From positions 41,951 through 105,950 of the forward strand of contig JAAOMT010000682.1 of the NCBI GenBank assembly GCA_016748015.1: a stretch of 64,000 bases of DNA, given 5' to 3'. The notes beneath the pieces are model-generated. The model did no database searches. It was not told the origin of the DNA and saw nothing but the letters and a program-made list of their open reading frames with translations. The position numbers and the translations under genes are program-made. Positions 11,800 to 23,399 of the stretch are shown piece by piece. This stretch comes from Geosiphon pyriformis (taxonomy: Eukaryota > Glomeromycota > Glomeromycetes > Archaeosporales > Geosiphonaceae). The first letter of the stretch is position 1; every line of letters begins with the position of its first letter.

Positions 11800-13150
11800 G
11801 CACTATATAAATACTTAACAGTTCAAGAAGAAATTATCTCAAAAAGAACAAAACAACATAAAACAACAATTAAAATATTTTATTAATTATTAAAATATAC
11901 TTTACTGGAAAAACAGAAGAAATTTAGATCAACCAACCAGAGTAATTACAGAACCAGAGAAAAAAACAATATTATTCAACATGTACTCAGATCCAACAGC
12001 AGGACATTTTCACAAAGAAGCAATTATGGAAAAAACCAGAAAAAGATACTATTGGCTATTAATGTATTCAGATATCATCTAATATGTTCAAAATTGTAAT
12101 GCTTATTAGAAAAAAGGAGGAACAAAATTCAGTGAACCATTGAGACCAATTAAAATGGGACAACCATTCAATCACATCAGAATTGACTTAATCGGACTAT
12201 TAACCATAACCAGCAGAAACAACAGATATATTGCAGTAGCCATGAACTATCTTACAAAATGGCCAGAAGCAAAAGCTATTCAAAAAGCAAATACAGAATT
12301 TGTTGCCAAATTTGTTTATTAAGATTTGATCTGTTAACATAGATATTCAAAAAAACTATTATCAGATTAAGAAACTCACTTTGTAAATAGAACATTGACA
12401 GAATTAAGTCAAAGATTTGGGATAAAAAGACCATTATTATTATGGTATCATCTACAAACCAATAGACTAGTTGAAAGATTTAATAAAACATTGTGTAAAG
12501 CAATTGCCAAGATCAGTCAAAAAAACCATGATGAATGGGATTTGTTTATACTATCAGTATTATTCACTTATCAAACAATAAAGCAAAATACTACACAAGC
12601 AACACCATTTAAATTAGTATACAATAGAACAGCAATATTATCAGTTGAGATAGAAGTCAAAACATATCCAACAGAACCAATAACAAAAGAAAATTTCCAA
12701 AGAACATTGTTAAGAAGAACATATGACTTAATAGAGACACTAGAAAACAAATGGCAAAGAACAGCTGATAACATCCAAAAGTCACAAAAAAAACAAAAAA
12801 AAAGACATGATAACCAACTACCAGATAAACCAGTTGAATTCAGGATTAGAGACAAAATACTTTTATATTATACCAAAGCAGAAAAGCAATGGAATAAAAA
12901 ATTTGACCCCAAATAAGACAGATCATTTTACATAGAAAAAATTCTAGGAAATGGAGCTTATAAATTAAGATGGAATGACAAAATTTTAGCCAAAGCAGCA
13001 CATGGTGATCGACTGAAACCATATTATCATATAGTGTCACCATCCACCAATAATATTCTACAATTAAGAGTACAGAGAATACTAGTCCAACTAGATGAGA
13101 TTCCACAAGATCTGGAACCAATCATAGTTATTGAACCAAACATGTCAAAT
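11800..13150 (+). pseudogene. integrase of element B
   Basis: The HHCC domain is weak ('MYSDPTAGHFHKEA', 'NCNAY'). The core is the best preserved of the plus-strand family II copies: 'HIRIDLIGLLTIT' keeps Asp 1, 'KKLLSD.ETHFVN' keeps Asp 2 next to a stop, and 'NRLVERFNKTLC' keeps Glu. The C-terminal part lies in the long open segment 12395-12916, with 'EFRIRDKILLYYTKAEKQW'. It is inactivated by several TAA codons. Confidence 0.8.
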
Positions 13151-13855
13151 TGAACAACCAAAAGAGTATATAAAAACACAGTATACATGACAAAAGCAAC
13201 AAAATAGAAATACCAGACTATATTCACACATTAGCTCAACAATTGTTTCAAGCTTTAAGTTAATAACAAGTCAACATGGAAATTATTATTAACAATTAAA
13301 TGATCTGTTATCAAAACACCAAACAAAAAAGGAAAAGTACACTATATCAGTGACTACAGAAACAATTAATAAACTGATTAGATAAAATAGTAGAGAAAAT
13401 AAAAAACACTTTTAGAAAAATAACCACCATAGTTTCAACAGAAGAACTGGTGAAAGAAAATTAGAACCAATAAATAGACCAACTTCTAATACCATACTGC
13501 TACTATCAATTGGGACGAAAAGTAGATATTCAAAAGTTATATCTTGACAAATCCAAAAGAATCTACAATTAAGAAATAGTTTGGAATATCAAAGACATTA
13601 TTGAAAAGAAAACAAACTTGACATTACACATTAAGACCATTTATTGACTACACACTATAATTCAAAACTACTCAGAAGTATTGTTATACTCTGACATGAA
13701 AACAATAACTATCAACCAATGAGAAAGAATAAACAATTCACAAATTGAAAAAATAAAGAGTAGGATGGAACAGATGCTACTTGAAAAAGAAGAAAATAAT
13801 ATTACTTATAAAAAGAAAACAGATATAGAAAATAGTAGACCAATAGGAGAATAGT
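13151..13855 (+). pseudogene. ORF3 remnant of element B
   Basis: It is heavily broken, but one frame gives 'YYQLGRKVDIQKLYLDKSKR', 'WNIKDIIEKKTNLTLHIKTIY' and 'LLYSDMKTITINQ'. These line up with ORF3 of element A ('FYKIDKQL', 'QQVEKFVEKSNLTLYYKAAY', 'LLYGSIKMITVNN'). This third version at the same position supports ORF3 as an ancient part of the family. Confidence 0.5.
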
Positions 13856-14591
13856 AGTTAACATGTGAACACATTGCTTAATAATGTGAAGCAATAATAG
13901 AAAATTAGAGCCTATTGTTTAGCAATGTAAGCATTGCTCAAGAAATCATAGCATATTACTTGAGAATGTAAATAATCTTGTAAAACATCAATTATGTATA
14001 TATAGTGGTAGCATTAGAAGAAAAAAAGACAAATCTCTCAATTTAGATTTGATCTAAGCAACCTTCCAATTAACAAATATTAATAAATAATTATTTGTTA
14101 TCTTAATCTACTCTTTACTATTAACATTTCATGTTGATAGTATCAAATACTTAACCATGCTAGAACAATAGCTTTTGATCATAGAATACTAACATCTATT
14201 GTCTTGGCTTATTTTTTTTTATTTTCTTTTGTTATTTTTTTTGTTGTGTACTAATTGATTAAAAAAATTAAAGCATTAAAATATTGATGTCAAAGATAGC
14301 CTGATAAAAGACCCCAAAAGAAGAGTATAACATTGAGAATCTAAGGATAGCTTACCAGAAGGGCATCTCTGCCAGATTACCAGCCACTATGCTGAGAAAA
14401 AAATTTGATGAAATTGCAATTCCAGGAGGCTACTGAAAACAACTATTGAATCTCTGTCCATATATAAAAAACTCCACCAAAACTTTTAGATACCTAAAAA
14501 CCTTCAAAAACTATCAATATTACCAGACCAATTGAGCACCAAGTTACAGATTTGTTATTTGCTTTAAGACCCTAAATAATTACTTGTAATA
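13856..14591 (+). repeat. 3' LTR of element B (family II)
   Basis: The right half matches the inverted R/U5 of element C and the solo LTR: 'GCTTACCAGAAGGG', 'TGAATCTCTGTCCATATATAAAAAACTC' (split by changes) and 'CACCAAGTTACAGATTTGTTATTT'. It ends CTTGTAATA at 14591. The U3 half is unlike that of A or C. The left border was placed by matching the ORF3 end and is approximate. Confidence 0.7.
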
Positions 14592-15095
14592 ATATCATCT
14601 GTTGTAATAATTACAGTTTGTGCTGATCAATTCATATTTTGTTTGAGTTGTTGTATCAATTGATAAGTAATAATGTTTTTGGCAAATTTACTGTCTAAAA
14701 TTAATTGAATTGGCTTTTTTTTTTACTTTAGCTTCTGTGTATATAGCAGTGATAACTTTTTGTTTATTAGCTGCTGCATTGCTAAACAAGAATAGTAATT
14801 TGTTTGCTTCAAATTTGAAAGGAAAAATATCTGAAAAATTGGCATTTTGGACAATTCTGGCTGATGGAATTGTGTTGTTAAAAAAGTTTTGTCTTAATGC
14901 TACAACTTTATTTTCAGAAAGTGCAATTTGTTGAAAATCTTGTTTTTTGGCTATGATTAAGTAACTTGGTTGGGTATAATAATAATTAGGTTTTTGTTGA
15001 CCAGAATTTCGAAAAACCAACTGGTTGTTTGGATTGATTCTGTTATTGTTATTTTGAAAACAATTTTGAAATATTAATTGGTTTTGGTAAACCAA
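14592..15095 (-). pseudogene. gag tail and protease start of element D
   Basis: The open segment 14688-15095 corresponds to the gag-protease linker of gypsy-6: 'NQLVFRN', 'NYYYTQPSYL', 'IPSARIVQNANFSDIFPF', 'AIYTEAKVK'. A frameshift then moves the protease motif to another frame, where 'LILDSKFAKNIITYQLIQQL' keeps the Asp but not the Gly residues. It is cut off at 14592 by element B. Confidence 0.7.
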
Positions 15096-16815
15096 TCTTT
15101 GAGCAGATATTTGGTATTGTTGGAAAGATGTTGTTTGATATTGTTAAGTCTGTGAAAGTTGTTAATATTGTTGTTGTAGAGCTGGTTAATAGAAATTATT
15201 CTGTTGCTAAGGTCTGAAAAAATAATAATCTGTTAATGGAAATTGGTAATAAGATTGCTAAGGTTGAGAATAATATTGATTATTTCTGTTTTGTTGGTCT
15301 TTTTGTATTTTTCTACAATTTCATTTTCAATATTCTGGAATTTCACAATAGTGACAGCTTTGAGTTTGATTATTTAGTATTAAAAAATTACTTGGGTTTT
15401 GTCATTGTAGGGGTTAATATCTTTGTAGTTGCTGTTGTTGTTGATTAATGAAATAGTTTTCAACCTTTTTTATAAGTTGGTCAATTTTCTCTTCAGCAGT
15501 TAAGCTGGTTTTTTTAATAGCAAAATTTACAAGTTTGATATGATTTGCTTCTTCTATTGCTATTTCATATTTTTTTGCATATTAAATAGCTGTAGCTAAG
15601 TCTTTTGGAGCATATGAGCAAACTTTCTTAATAAGTTTGTCTTTTAATCTTGCAATGAACTAATTCAAAATTTGGGCATTGGAATAGTAATTGTTGGTTT
15701 TCAATTGTCAGATTTGTTAAAAAAGTTTGTTGAATTTTCTAAGATAGGTCATGATAAATTTAGATAGTTCTTGCTTGATGTTTTGAAATTGGTTTTGGAG
15801 GGTAATAGAAGTGTTATTGTCAGTAAATTGTTCCAGGAAAGTAATTTTAAATGCTTGCCAATCTTTGAAAAGTTCAGCCAAGTTTTTGAACTATTTGCCT
15901 GCAGTTTTTTAAAAGAAATAAGAGATTGCTTTGAGCATTCTGGCAGCAGTCCATTTATTTGTATCTCCTGCTTTCTGAACTTTGTCAAGCCATTTTTGTG
16001 AGTTGGTGTTAACATCTTTTCTTGTAAATTTAGTGATTTTTACAATATATGTAGTTGCTATTTTTTCTTTATTTTTAGTTGTTTCTTTTTGTTTGGATTT
16101 GGTTTCTTTATTTTTTGGGTTTTTTGAATGATTACTTTGATTTTTTTTTAAGTAATCAAAAAGATTGGTGCTAGTTGATATTAGTTTCTGCTGTTAAATA
16201 AAACTTTTTGTTAAAGTGAAATCTTTTGGCTTCAAAAATCAAATAAGAAGTGAATTTAGTGTTTGTGATTGAGCAAGTAAAATTAGAAATAGTGTATTAG
16301 AAAGTCGTAATTTGATACTAGTTTTTTGTTTAGATGCTTATAGATGTTTATAGATGTTTAACAGATGTTTTTGGTGTATTGTGAGTTGTATGACTAACTT
16401 AAAATGCCTTCATTTGCCTTCTGTTGTTGTTATTTTTTGGTTTTAATTCAAAGTTAAGAGAATATTTGGACTGTACTGGGTATTTTTTTTCACAATATTA
16501 AATAATATTAAAATTAAGTTCTTGAAAGTAGGTGTCAAGTGTTTTACTGTTATGGTCTTTAGTTTTTAGATGTGAATAGTGCAATAGATTGTTGTAGAAA
16601 TTGCTTTTTACTTCTGAAATATTGTAGTTTCTAAAAAGATAATTATTGATGCAGTTTTTAATGTATTGATATAGTAATTTCTTGAAAATTTCAATTTCGT
16701 CTTAAATGTTGAATCTTTGCTTGCAGTAAGTGTAAATTGATTGATAATACTTTAGAGTTGTTGTATTTGCTAAAGTCACCACTTTGAATTTGTTGTTACT
16801 GTGTTTTTTCTGTGA
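15096..16815 (-). pseudogene. gag of element D
   Basis: Fragments match gag of gypsy-5 and gypsy-6 throughout. They include a start-proximal 'LKYYQSIYTYCKQRFNI' near 16690-16760 and a central 'retrotrans_gag'-type block near 15500-16020. Short Gln/Asn-rich runs lead into the protease linker. No frame stays open for more than about 90 codons in the gag sense. Open plus-strand stretches here are antisense shadows. Confidence 0.65.
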
Positions 16816-16827
16816 AAGAGCACCAAA

Positions 16828-17803
16828 TATTACCAGAGATTTTTGGTCTTTTTTTTTGAATGTTGTTAATATGTATTTGCTGTGAATTTACATTCTTAGA
16901 AAGTAGTTGAACCTTTGATAACTGAATTTATCTTCAAATTATCTTCTATAATTTGAATTGCTGGACTTATAAGTAAAATGGCCAATTTTGTGCCAGTTAC
17001 TTTATGTAGTTATATTGTAGTAAATGCCAACTTTTTTCTAGGAATTGCTTATTTGAAAGTTTACTAAAAATGTGTAGTTATTTTGCTGTAAAAGTCAACT
17101 TTTTTACAAGAATTTTGTCTGTAGACTACTTTAATAATTATAATAAAAAAAGTAAAGGAAAATAAAAAAAATGTAAAAAAAATGTAAAAAAAATGAAATG
17201 TTTGTCAAGGGAATCATTTTCTATTCAGGTTTGGAGTTATTAACAAATTATTAAAATTGGTAGTTAATCAATTTCAAAAACATTAGTTGGGTTTTTGGAA
17301 TTTTCAAGTGTAATAATTAAAGATTTGGGTTTTCAAATATTTTATTTTTATTTAGTTTATGTAAGAATATGTAAAGATAATTTGTTCTAATTAAGATATC
17401 TAAAGTAAGATAATAAGATACATTTTCTTAAAAAAAGAAGCTCTTCTTTTATATAACTTGTTGTGATACTAGTTTTTAAACTTGTACTTTTCTCTTTTCT
17501 CTAATTTTGGTAAACTAAAAATACATTTCAGTAAACTACAAGTTATTTTCACAAACTATTAATTATTTCGGCCAATTTCTGCTAATTTCGACGAATTTTT
17601 GAATATTAAATAATTCAGAGTATTGTGTAATTTAATTATTTTAATTTTTATGGTACAAATCGAGTTATTAATTGAATGATAATATTTGATAATTTGATTA
17701 AATAATAAGTAATAATGGAATTAATAATAATATATACTAATTATTAATAGAAATTATAAGAGTAATTTCATGCTAATTAATAGCTAAAATTCTACTGATA
17801 ATA
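16828..17803 (-). repeat. 5' LTR of element D (family I-like)
   Basis: On the plus strand it runs from TATTACCAGAG (ancestrally TGTTACC) to CTGATAATA (ancestrally GGTAACA), 976 bp, close to the 981 bp of the gypsy-6 LTR. It aligns along its length with that LTR, with many C-to-T and G-to-A differences. It includes a decayed copy of the U3 short repeats at about 17501-17610. A primer-binding-site match (TGGTGCTCTTTC, read on the minus strand) follows directly. Confidence 0.8.
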
Positions 17804-18870
17804 TTACATTCAAGAAAAATTGAGTATCTAATTGTGCTTTGGCCAAGTTAAACTTAGATAATCTTTTTATTGATAAAAATATATCTTAATACCAATAAAA
17901 TTCATTTTTTCTAACTACTACAATTGATAAGTCACTAATAAACAAAAAAGTTTTCTTAACACTTTGGTTGATAGAAATGGCAACTGTTTTCTCAACATTT
18001 ATAAAAATGTCATTAATTGTAAAGAATTCACTGGTTCTATCCAAAATGTACTGTATAATTGTTTAATTATTGTAAATCCAAATTGTATTATTTATAAAAG
18101 TTCTAACAACAAGGTAAGTAACTATTTTGGCTTAAGTTTTTATTTTGCCAGTTTTTGTTACATACTTTGAATTAACTCTGTATTTATATAAATGGTCATA
18201 TCTTTTAATTTCACACAAAAAAAAGTCATAAAAAATCCTTCAAAAAAGTAGTGAAAAGACTTTATCTTAATCAAATCTATCTTGTATCTTATAACTATTT
18301 GAAAAGCCAAAGTCTGTTATTATTTTGTTGGTTCAGTTCAAGTAAATGTTTTCAAAAACTTAATAAATCTATTGCACATTTTAATATGTTTTAAACTAAT
18401 TTTCAAATGATGTTATTTAATCAAATTATATGTTTTATACATATCTTAAAAAACTAGCCAAAACTTATAATCTTTTTTTAAAGCATTTTTTATTAATAAA
18501 CTAATAGCAAAAATAAGAAATTGAGTTATAATATTCTTTAAAACTAAAAAATTGTTATCTTAGAGAATGTTAAATTCACTATAAGTTGATAAAATACAAT
18601 TTGATAAAATTTTAGACAAAATTTTTCTTGCTATTTTGATTAATACAATAGGCTATGTGTTTATAAGAATTCTATCCCATTTATATGACTTGAGGATTAT
18701 AAAGATCCAGACATTTTTTCAAATAACTAGAATATTACTATAAATTAAACAAAAGTTTAACAAATTTAAAAGACATCCTAATACTAAATTATCACAATAT
18801 TTCTAAAATTTATTTAATATTCCTAAAAGATTGGCAGCTTTGTTATCAGGCAAGTTTTTAATTAAGATTC
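17804..18870 (-). pseudogene. LINE reverse transcriptase fragment
   Basis: It aligns on the minus strand with the RT core of LINE-2 (about 57600-58690), from a 'SLAQAYANVRFF'-like segment back through the catalytic box to the 'NLPNNKAAGLSG'-like block. The box reads F-I-N-N at 18087-18098 where FVDD is expected, so both aspartates are gone. The longest open plus-strand stretch here (17964-18170) is antisense. Element D is inserted at its left edge. Confidence 0.75.
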
Positions 18871-19187
18871 CAATTGAACCAAATTGAACTGAACTTTGAA
18901 TGTTGTTTAAATTCAGTTTGAATTATAAACCAAATTTAAATTAAACCAATTTTTTAAAGTAAATTTAGTTTGAATTTAGCATTAAATTTTTTTAACAACT
19001 CTGAGTTTAATTCAAGTCTAGTTCAAAGTTTACAAACTTGTTTAAGTTTGATGGAATTAAAAAAATATATAACTTATACTACTTGTTTATCAATTATTAT
19101 TTTGTTTAATTATTATAATTAATTAAAAAAATATATAAAACTATGCATATATAATAACTCCATTTTTCAACTTACCAAAATAAATTC
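18871..19187. other. AT-rich spacer
   Basis: I see no gene here. The sequence is rich in AAATTTAAATT and GTTTGAA-type words and does not align with the LINE or LTR sequences. It ends in the target site of element C. Confidence 0.5.
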
Positions 19188-19191
19188 ATTG
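19188..19191. repeat. target-site duplication of element C (ATTG)
   Basis: ATTG stands immediately before the left LTR and again at 26852-26855 immediately after the right LTR. Confidence 0.8.
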
Positions 19192-20051
19192 TGTTATAGG
19201 TAATTATTTGGGTAGTTGAAGTAAATAACAAATTTGTAACTTGGTATTCAATTGATATAAAATAATAATAATCTGAAGGTTTTCACATTCTGAAGGTTTT
19301 GATTGAGTTTTTTGTATAATGGACAGAGATTTTCGTGTTATTTTATCTGTAGCTTCCCAGAATCACAATTCAGTCAATTTTTTTTCAGCTTAGTGGCCAG
19401 CAATTTTTTGGTAAGCAATTCATAATTTTTATGCATTTTACCCACTTATAAAGGTTTTTTACTAGACAATTTTTAACATCAATAACTCAGTGTTTAATCT
19501 TTAAAAAGTTTAGTAAACCACTAACAAGATACAAAAATAAAAAAAAGATAAAATAAAGACAATTTAGCCATGATCAAAAGCTATTGTTTCTGTGTAGTTT
19601 AAGTATCAATTATTATTAACATTTAGAGTTGATAGCAAGCAATTAGATTTGAAATGCTGAATAAGTATATTTATTGATATTTAAAATGATATGGTTTCTA
19701 ATTAGAAAACAATAACTAATAAATTTCTGTTTGGAAATTCTGTTTTTTTTGCTTCTAATGCTACTATTATATATACATATTTTCTAGTTTTATAGAATTG
19801 CTTTGGATCATCTGTTCTTACTAGCTATTGCTTTATTTTCTTATATTATAACTAATTATCTTATATTATAGCACGTTATCTGATGTTATTATATGTTATT
19901 CTGTGTTATTCTGTATTATAACACATTATTCTATGTTATAACATATTATCCAACATTATTGCACATTATTCTGTGTCTTTTCATGTTTTGTCATGTTTTT
20001 TTAGATCATGTTTTTTTTTTTTTTTGATAGGCTTTCTTTTTTTAAGTAACA
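19192..20051 (-). repeat. 3' LTR of element C
   Basis: On the plus strand it runs from TGTTATAGG to AAGTAACA. R/U5 matches the solo LTR and element B. The U3 end (19840-20000) has repeated TGTTATTCTGTG-type words and a T-rich run. It differs from its partner LTR by scattered substitutions and small indels, including about 25 bp present only in the 5' LTR near 26350 (GCCAAGGCAATACAAGTTAG...). Confidence 0.9.
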
Positions 20052-20457
20052 TTAATTTTTTTTTTAATATTGAGCTCCTGTAAAATTAGTTGTGTCTGTT
20101 AATAGAACTTCATTTGTGTAATGTTTAATGGTTATGTCAACTATGGTTTTTTGTAGATCTTTAAACTATTGATTAAGTCATTTGTTCTATGTTGTTGACT
20201 GTTATCTTTTTCAAAAATCCATCCAATAATATGTTTGAACAATGTTGGAAAGCAATATATAATCGACATGCTGCTTTGTAGTGTAGTGTTAGATTGCTCT
20301 TTTTTACAAATTTTTCTACTTGTTACATTGCTTCTTTGTTGAAAGTTTTCTGGTTGTAGCCTTTATATGGGGTTTTTAAGTTTAATTGTTCTCCAATTTT
20401 GTAAAACCAATATGTTGAAAGGAGTCTTTCTTTCCACTTCTGGGCATTGTTTAGTGT
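20052..20457 (-). pseudogene. ORF3 remnant of element C
   Basis: On the minus strand it gives 'YWFYKIGEQLNLKTPYKGY', 'KTFNKEAMQQVEKFVKKSN', 'YKAACRLYIAFQHCSNILLDG' and 'KKITVNNIEQMT', then degrades. It lacks the N-terminal third because the deletion joins it straight to RT sequence. It is clearly the same protein as in element A. Confidence 0.65.
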
Positions 20458-21426
20458 TTACTTATACTTGATATTTTTGGTTTGAAGCTGGTAAAATAGT
20501 TGAGCAAGTTTGGAAAAGTTTTTAATAAAATGGCAGTAGTAACTTGCAAATCTCAAGAATGCCCATAGTTTAATCAAGTTGATTGGTACTGGAAATTTCT
20601 TTACTATCTCAATCTTATCTGGATCTGTTTTGATGCCATCTTTGCTTATGACATGTTTCAAGAATTTTAATTCTGTTTTGCTAAAGAAGCATTTGTTTGT
20701 ATTCAATTTTAATCCTGTACATTTGAGTTTTTTGAAAACTTGTTGGAGATGATAAAAATGATTATCAAATGTTTTTAAAAACACATTGGTGTTATCCAAA
20801 TATACGACTACTGATTTTCATAGTAATCCAATGTAAACAATTTTCATTAATCATTGGAATATGGCTGGAGCATTTATTAAGCCAAATGGCATTACTTCAA
20901 ATTCAAAATTTCTCTTTTTTTTTGTGAATGCAGTCTTTTTTTTGTTGGCTAAATTTATGGCTACTTGCTAGTAACCACTATCTAAATCCAATGTTGAAAA
21001 CCATTTCTTTCCACTGAAAGCATCAAATAATTTTTGGATCTGTGAAATCAGATAACTGTCTCCATGAATAACTCTATTGAGTTTTCTATAATCCACACAA
21101 AAGCGAATTTTTCTGTTCTTCTTATGGACTAGTACTATTGGCAATGACCATAGACTCATGGATGGTTGAATTAATCTGTTGTCTAGCATTTGATTGATTT
21201 CTTGTCAGATGATTTCATGGCTGGCTGGTGGTATTCTGTATGCTTTTTGTTTAATTGGTATGACATTTCCAGTCTTAATCCAATGTTGAATAATGTTAGT
21301 TTTGCCAAACTTATTTTCACTCACAAAAATATCAGTGAAATTGTTAAGTAGCATTTTGATTTGTATATGTTGTAGTGAGTCTAAGTTTCCCAAGTTTATT
21401 TGTTTCAATTGTTCTGATTGGAGCAA
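20458..21426 (-). pseudogene. reverse transcriptase of element C
   Basis: Open segments 21205-21426, 20968-21189 and 20458-20799 give successive RT blocks: 'IPIKQKAYRIPPASHEII', 'VLVHKKNRKIRFCVDYRKLNR' and 'STLDLDSGY'. The catalytic box YLDN is at 20791-20802 and 'LKFLKHVISK' and 'FASYYCHFIKNFS' follow. It ends at 'TKNIKYK', where a Trp codon and the RNase H start follow in the other copies. Here the sequence jumps to ORF3. Confidence 0.85.
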
Positions 21427-21438
21427 ATAACATTTATT

Positions 21439-22200
21439 TCATCCATATATAGCTTGTAATGTGATGTTCACATATTTACATAGTTGTGAGAAATCTGAAA
21501 TGTGGTTTGGTAATTGGTCCTCAACTTTAGTGGTTAAATATTCAATGATAGTTTCTTTTGGTATTTTGACAATGTCTCCAGTCATGTTGTAAATGGAGAT
21601 TTTAATATGATAATAGTTCTTGGCTGGTATATAGAGATTAGTAAGTCCAATCTCTTCTGACTCACAAATAGTTGGCTCTGCTTCAAAAATCTGGGCTTGA
21701 TCCTTTACTTTCTTTTCTATCATTAACATATACTAATCATATGATAGAATAGAAATTGGTTGACAGATGGAAATAATTTTTCTCTTGTCAACAACTTTTT
21801 CTTCTGTCATATTGACTGGTATGTCTATTCTATTCGTGAATTCAAATCCATTTATCCCTCTTGCTGTAATCCCTAATTTTTCCCTATTTTCTACTAAAAC
21901 TAACTGAACTACTTTAACCAAAGACAGAAATATTGCCTGTGCTATCTTTTTATTTGGTTCTATGATGTAGGTTTTTTCTGAGTTATTTTGTAACATTGCA
22001 ATAATATTTTTTACATATTCTGTATCAATTATTCCTCCTTGTATATTAATTTTCTTTTTTACTAAACTATTCTTAGATGCTAGTTAAACCATAGTAGTTG
22101 CTAAAATTTCCAGTGCTATTTTGAGATTAATACAGGTGTGCAAATGTGGTTCCAATTTGATGGCTTCTTTTCCTAAGTATTTCAAATCAAATTTTGTATC
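21439..22200 (-). pseudogene. dUTPase-like domain plus beta linker of element C
   Basis: This copy keeps the motif III Asp: 'GGIIDTEYVKNI' at about 22005-22045, then 'KKIAQAIFLSL' (motif IV) and 'RGINGFEFTNR' (decayed motif V, canonical GFGSTG). Motif I lies near 22195 ('TDTKFDL'). The linker module 21439-21729 reads 'TICESEEIGLTNLYIPAK'. There is a stop in motif II and the start region is broken. Confidence 0.75.
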
Positions 22201-22248
22201 AGTATTATGTGCACATTCTGGCATAATATCTTTATTATTATCACTAAA

Positions 22249-23140
22249 CTATTTAAGTTTCTGCTCCTTAAAAAGATTCAGAAGTATAATGTATTGTTTG
22301 GAATTTAAATTGGAGTTTGAATTGTTATTATTTTGGTTGTTATATTGGACAAAGCTGGAACCATTGTTATTATCATCATTGTTGTTGAAGTTTAAATTGG
22401 GATTAAACATTGATTCCAATTCAGATATACAGCTGTTAATTGGTTCTTTCTCTTCTAAAATTGTGTAGATCATGCATGATGGTAGATTGTAAATGAGGTC
22501 ACACTTATTACAATATTGAAAGTTACAGAGAATTAGACAATGTTGACACAGTTGAGTGTTCAACTGCTCTAAATGTTGTTCTTGTTCTTTCTTGGTATGT
22601 GTTAATTCTTGGTAATTTTTGTGAAATTGTTCTGGATCTATAGAGTCTAAGACAATATCTGAATTTGGGCCCCAATCAAGTTTTATAGGTTCTGGTAGAT
22701 TGTTTTTGATTGTTTTTATTTCTTTTGGTAATGCTTCTTTGATTTTGGTGAAGACCATATGCCAAATTTTATTATTGTTATGTGGACAACTGTCCAGATA
22801 TTTGACTGCTTGTTATCAAATGACTTCTATGGAAGTTTTTTTTCTTACCCAGTTACTAATTAGAATCATGTATTAGCACAATTTGTCACAAGTTTTTCCT
22901 CATCTAGAGATGTTATTTCATATTTTTTTATCTAACAGAGTCTCTTTACAAGTCATGCATAGCTCATTGTCTTATTTTTTTTGTTTTTTTGGTTATCCAA
23001 ACTGTTTGAAGATGCAGAAATGACAATAGAACTTTGTTGCCATTGGCCATTCCTTATTGTTGCTACAGCATGTGCCCATTGATGACAATTTCTTACCACA
23101 GTCGACACATACTAGCTTTGGTTGACAGTAGTTTGGCTGG
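22249..23140 (-). pseudogene. cysteine-rich domain of element C pol
   Basis: Segment 22249-22758 (169 codons) contains 'DPEQFHKNYQELTHTKKEQEQH' and the cluster 'LCQHCLILCNFQYCNKCD', followed by an acidic, Asn-rich tail. Upstream (22900-23130) are decayed C-X2-C pairs. This is the longest intact stretch of the domain's second half in family II. The function is unknown; zinc binding is inferred. Confidence 0.65.
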
Positions 23141-23399
23141 TTTTGTGTGGTGGTGATGTATGGAGTATGAGTGAAGGTACTTGCTTGTGGTGAGTCATTT
23201 TCTATTTCTTTTTCTTTTTTTGTTGTTGTTTCAAGAAGGTATGGGCAGCAATTTATTGTGGTTTTTATTAGCCCACAAGACTTGGTAGGCTTCTCAAGTA
23301 GGTTTTTTCATTTCCTCTTTAAATTCAATTAGTGGTTGTGTGATGATTGGCTTGAAGTGTCCACAGATTGCTGATACTCATGTGTGATAATCATGTTGG

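Larger units (their letters stand above)
7075..14591 (+). mobile_element. Ty3/gypsy retrotransposon B (family II), 5' part displaced beyond the window
   Basis: It starts abruptly inside protease, next to the LTR end of A, and runs through the cysteine-rich domain, dUTPase, RT/RNase H, integrase and ORF3 to a 3' LTR. Its 5' LTR and gag should lie left of A, outside the window. A solo LTR (8600-9506) interrupts it. Its 3' LTR abuts the protease of element D, so B was itself inserted into D. It has many nonsense codons, yet integrase keeps its D, D, E residues. Confidence 0.85.
14592..17803 (-). mobile_element. Ty3/gypsy retrotransposon D (family I-like), only the 5' part in the window
   Basis: Read on the minus strand it has a 5' LTR (16828-17803), gag, and the start of protease, then stops at 14592 where element B is inserted. 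The rest of its pol should lie left of the window. The LTR and protein sequence are closer to gypsy-5 and gypsy-6 than to A, B or C, but much more decayed. Its 5' LTR ends at 17803 directly against LINE sequence. Confidence 0.8.

Noticed and set aside
15236-15448. Small hydrophobic protein on the plus strand in element D
   Set aside because: The Val/Phe-rich reading is the reverse of Asn/Gln/Lys codons of gag on the minus strand.
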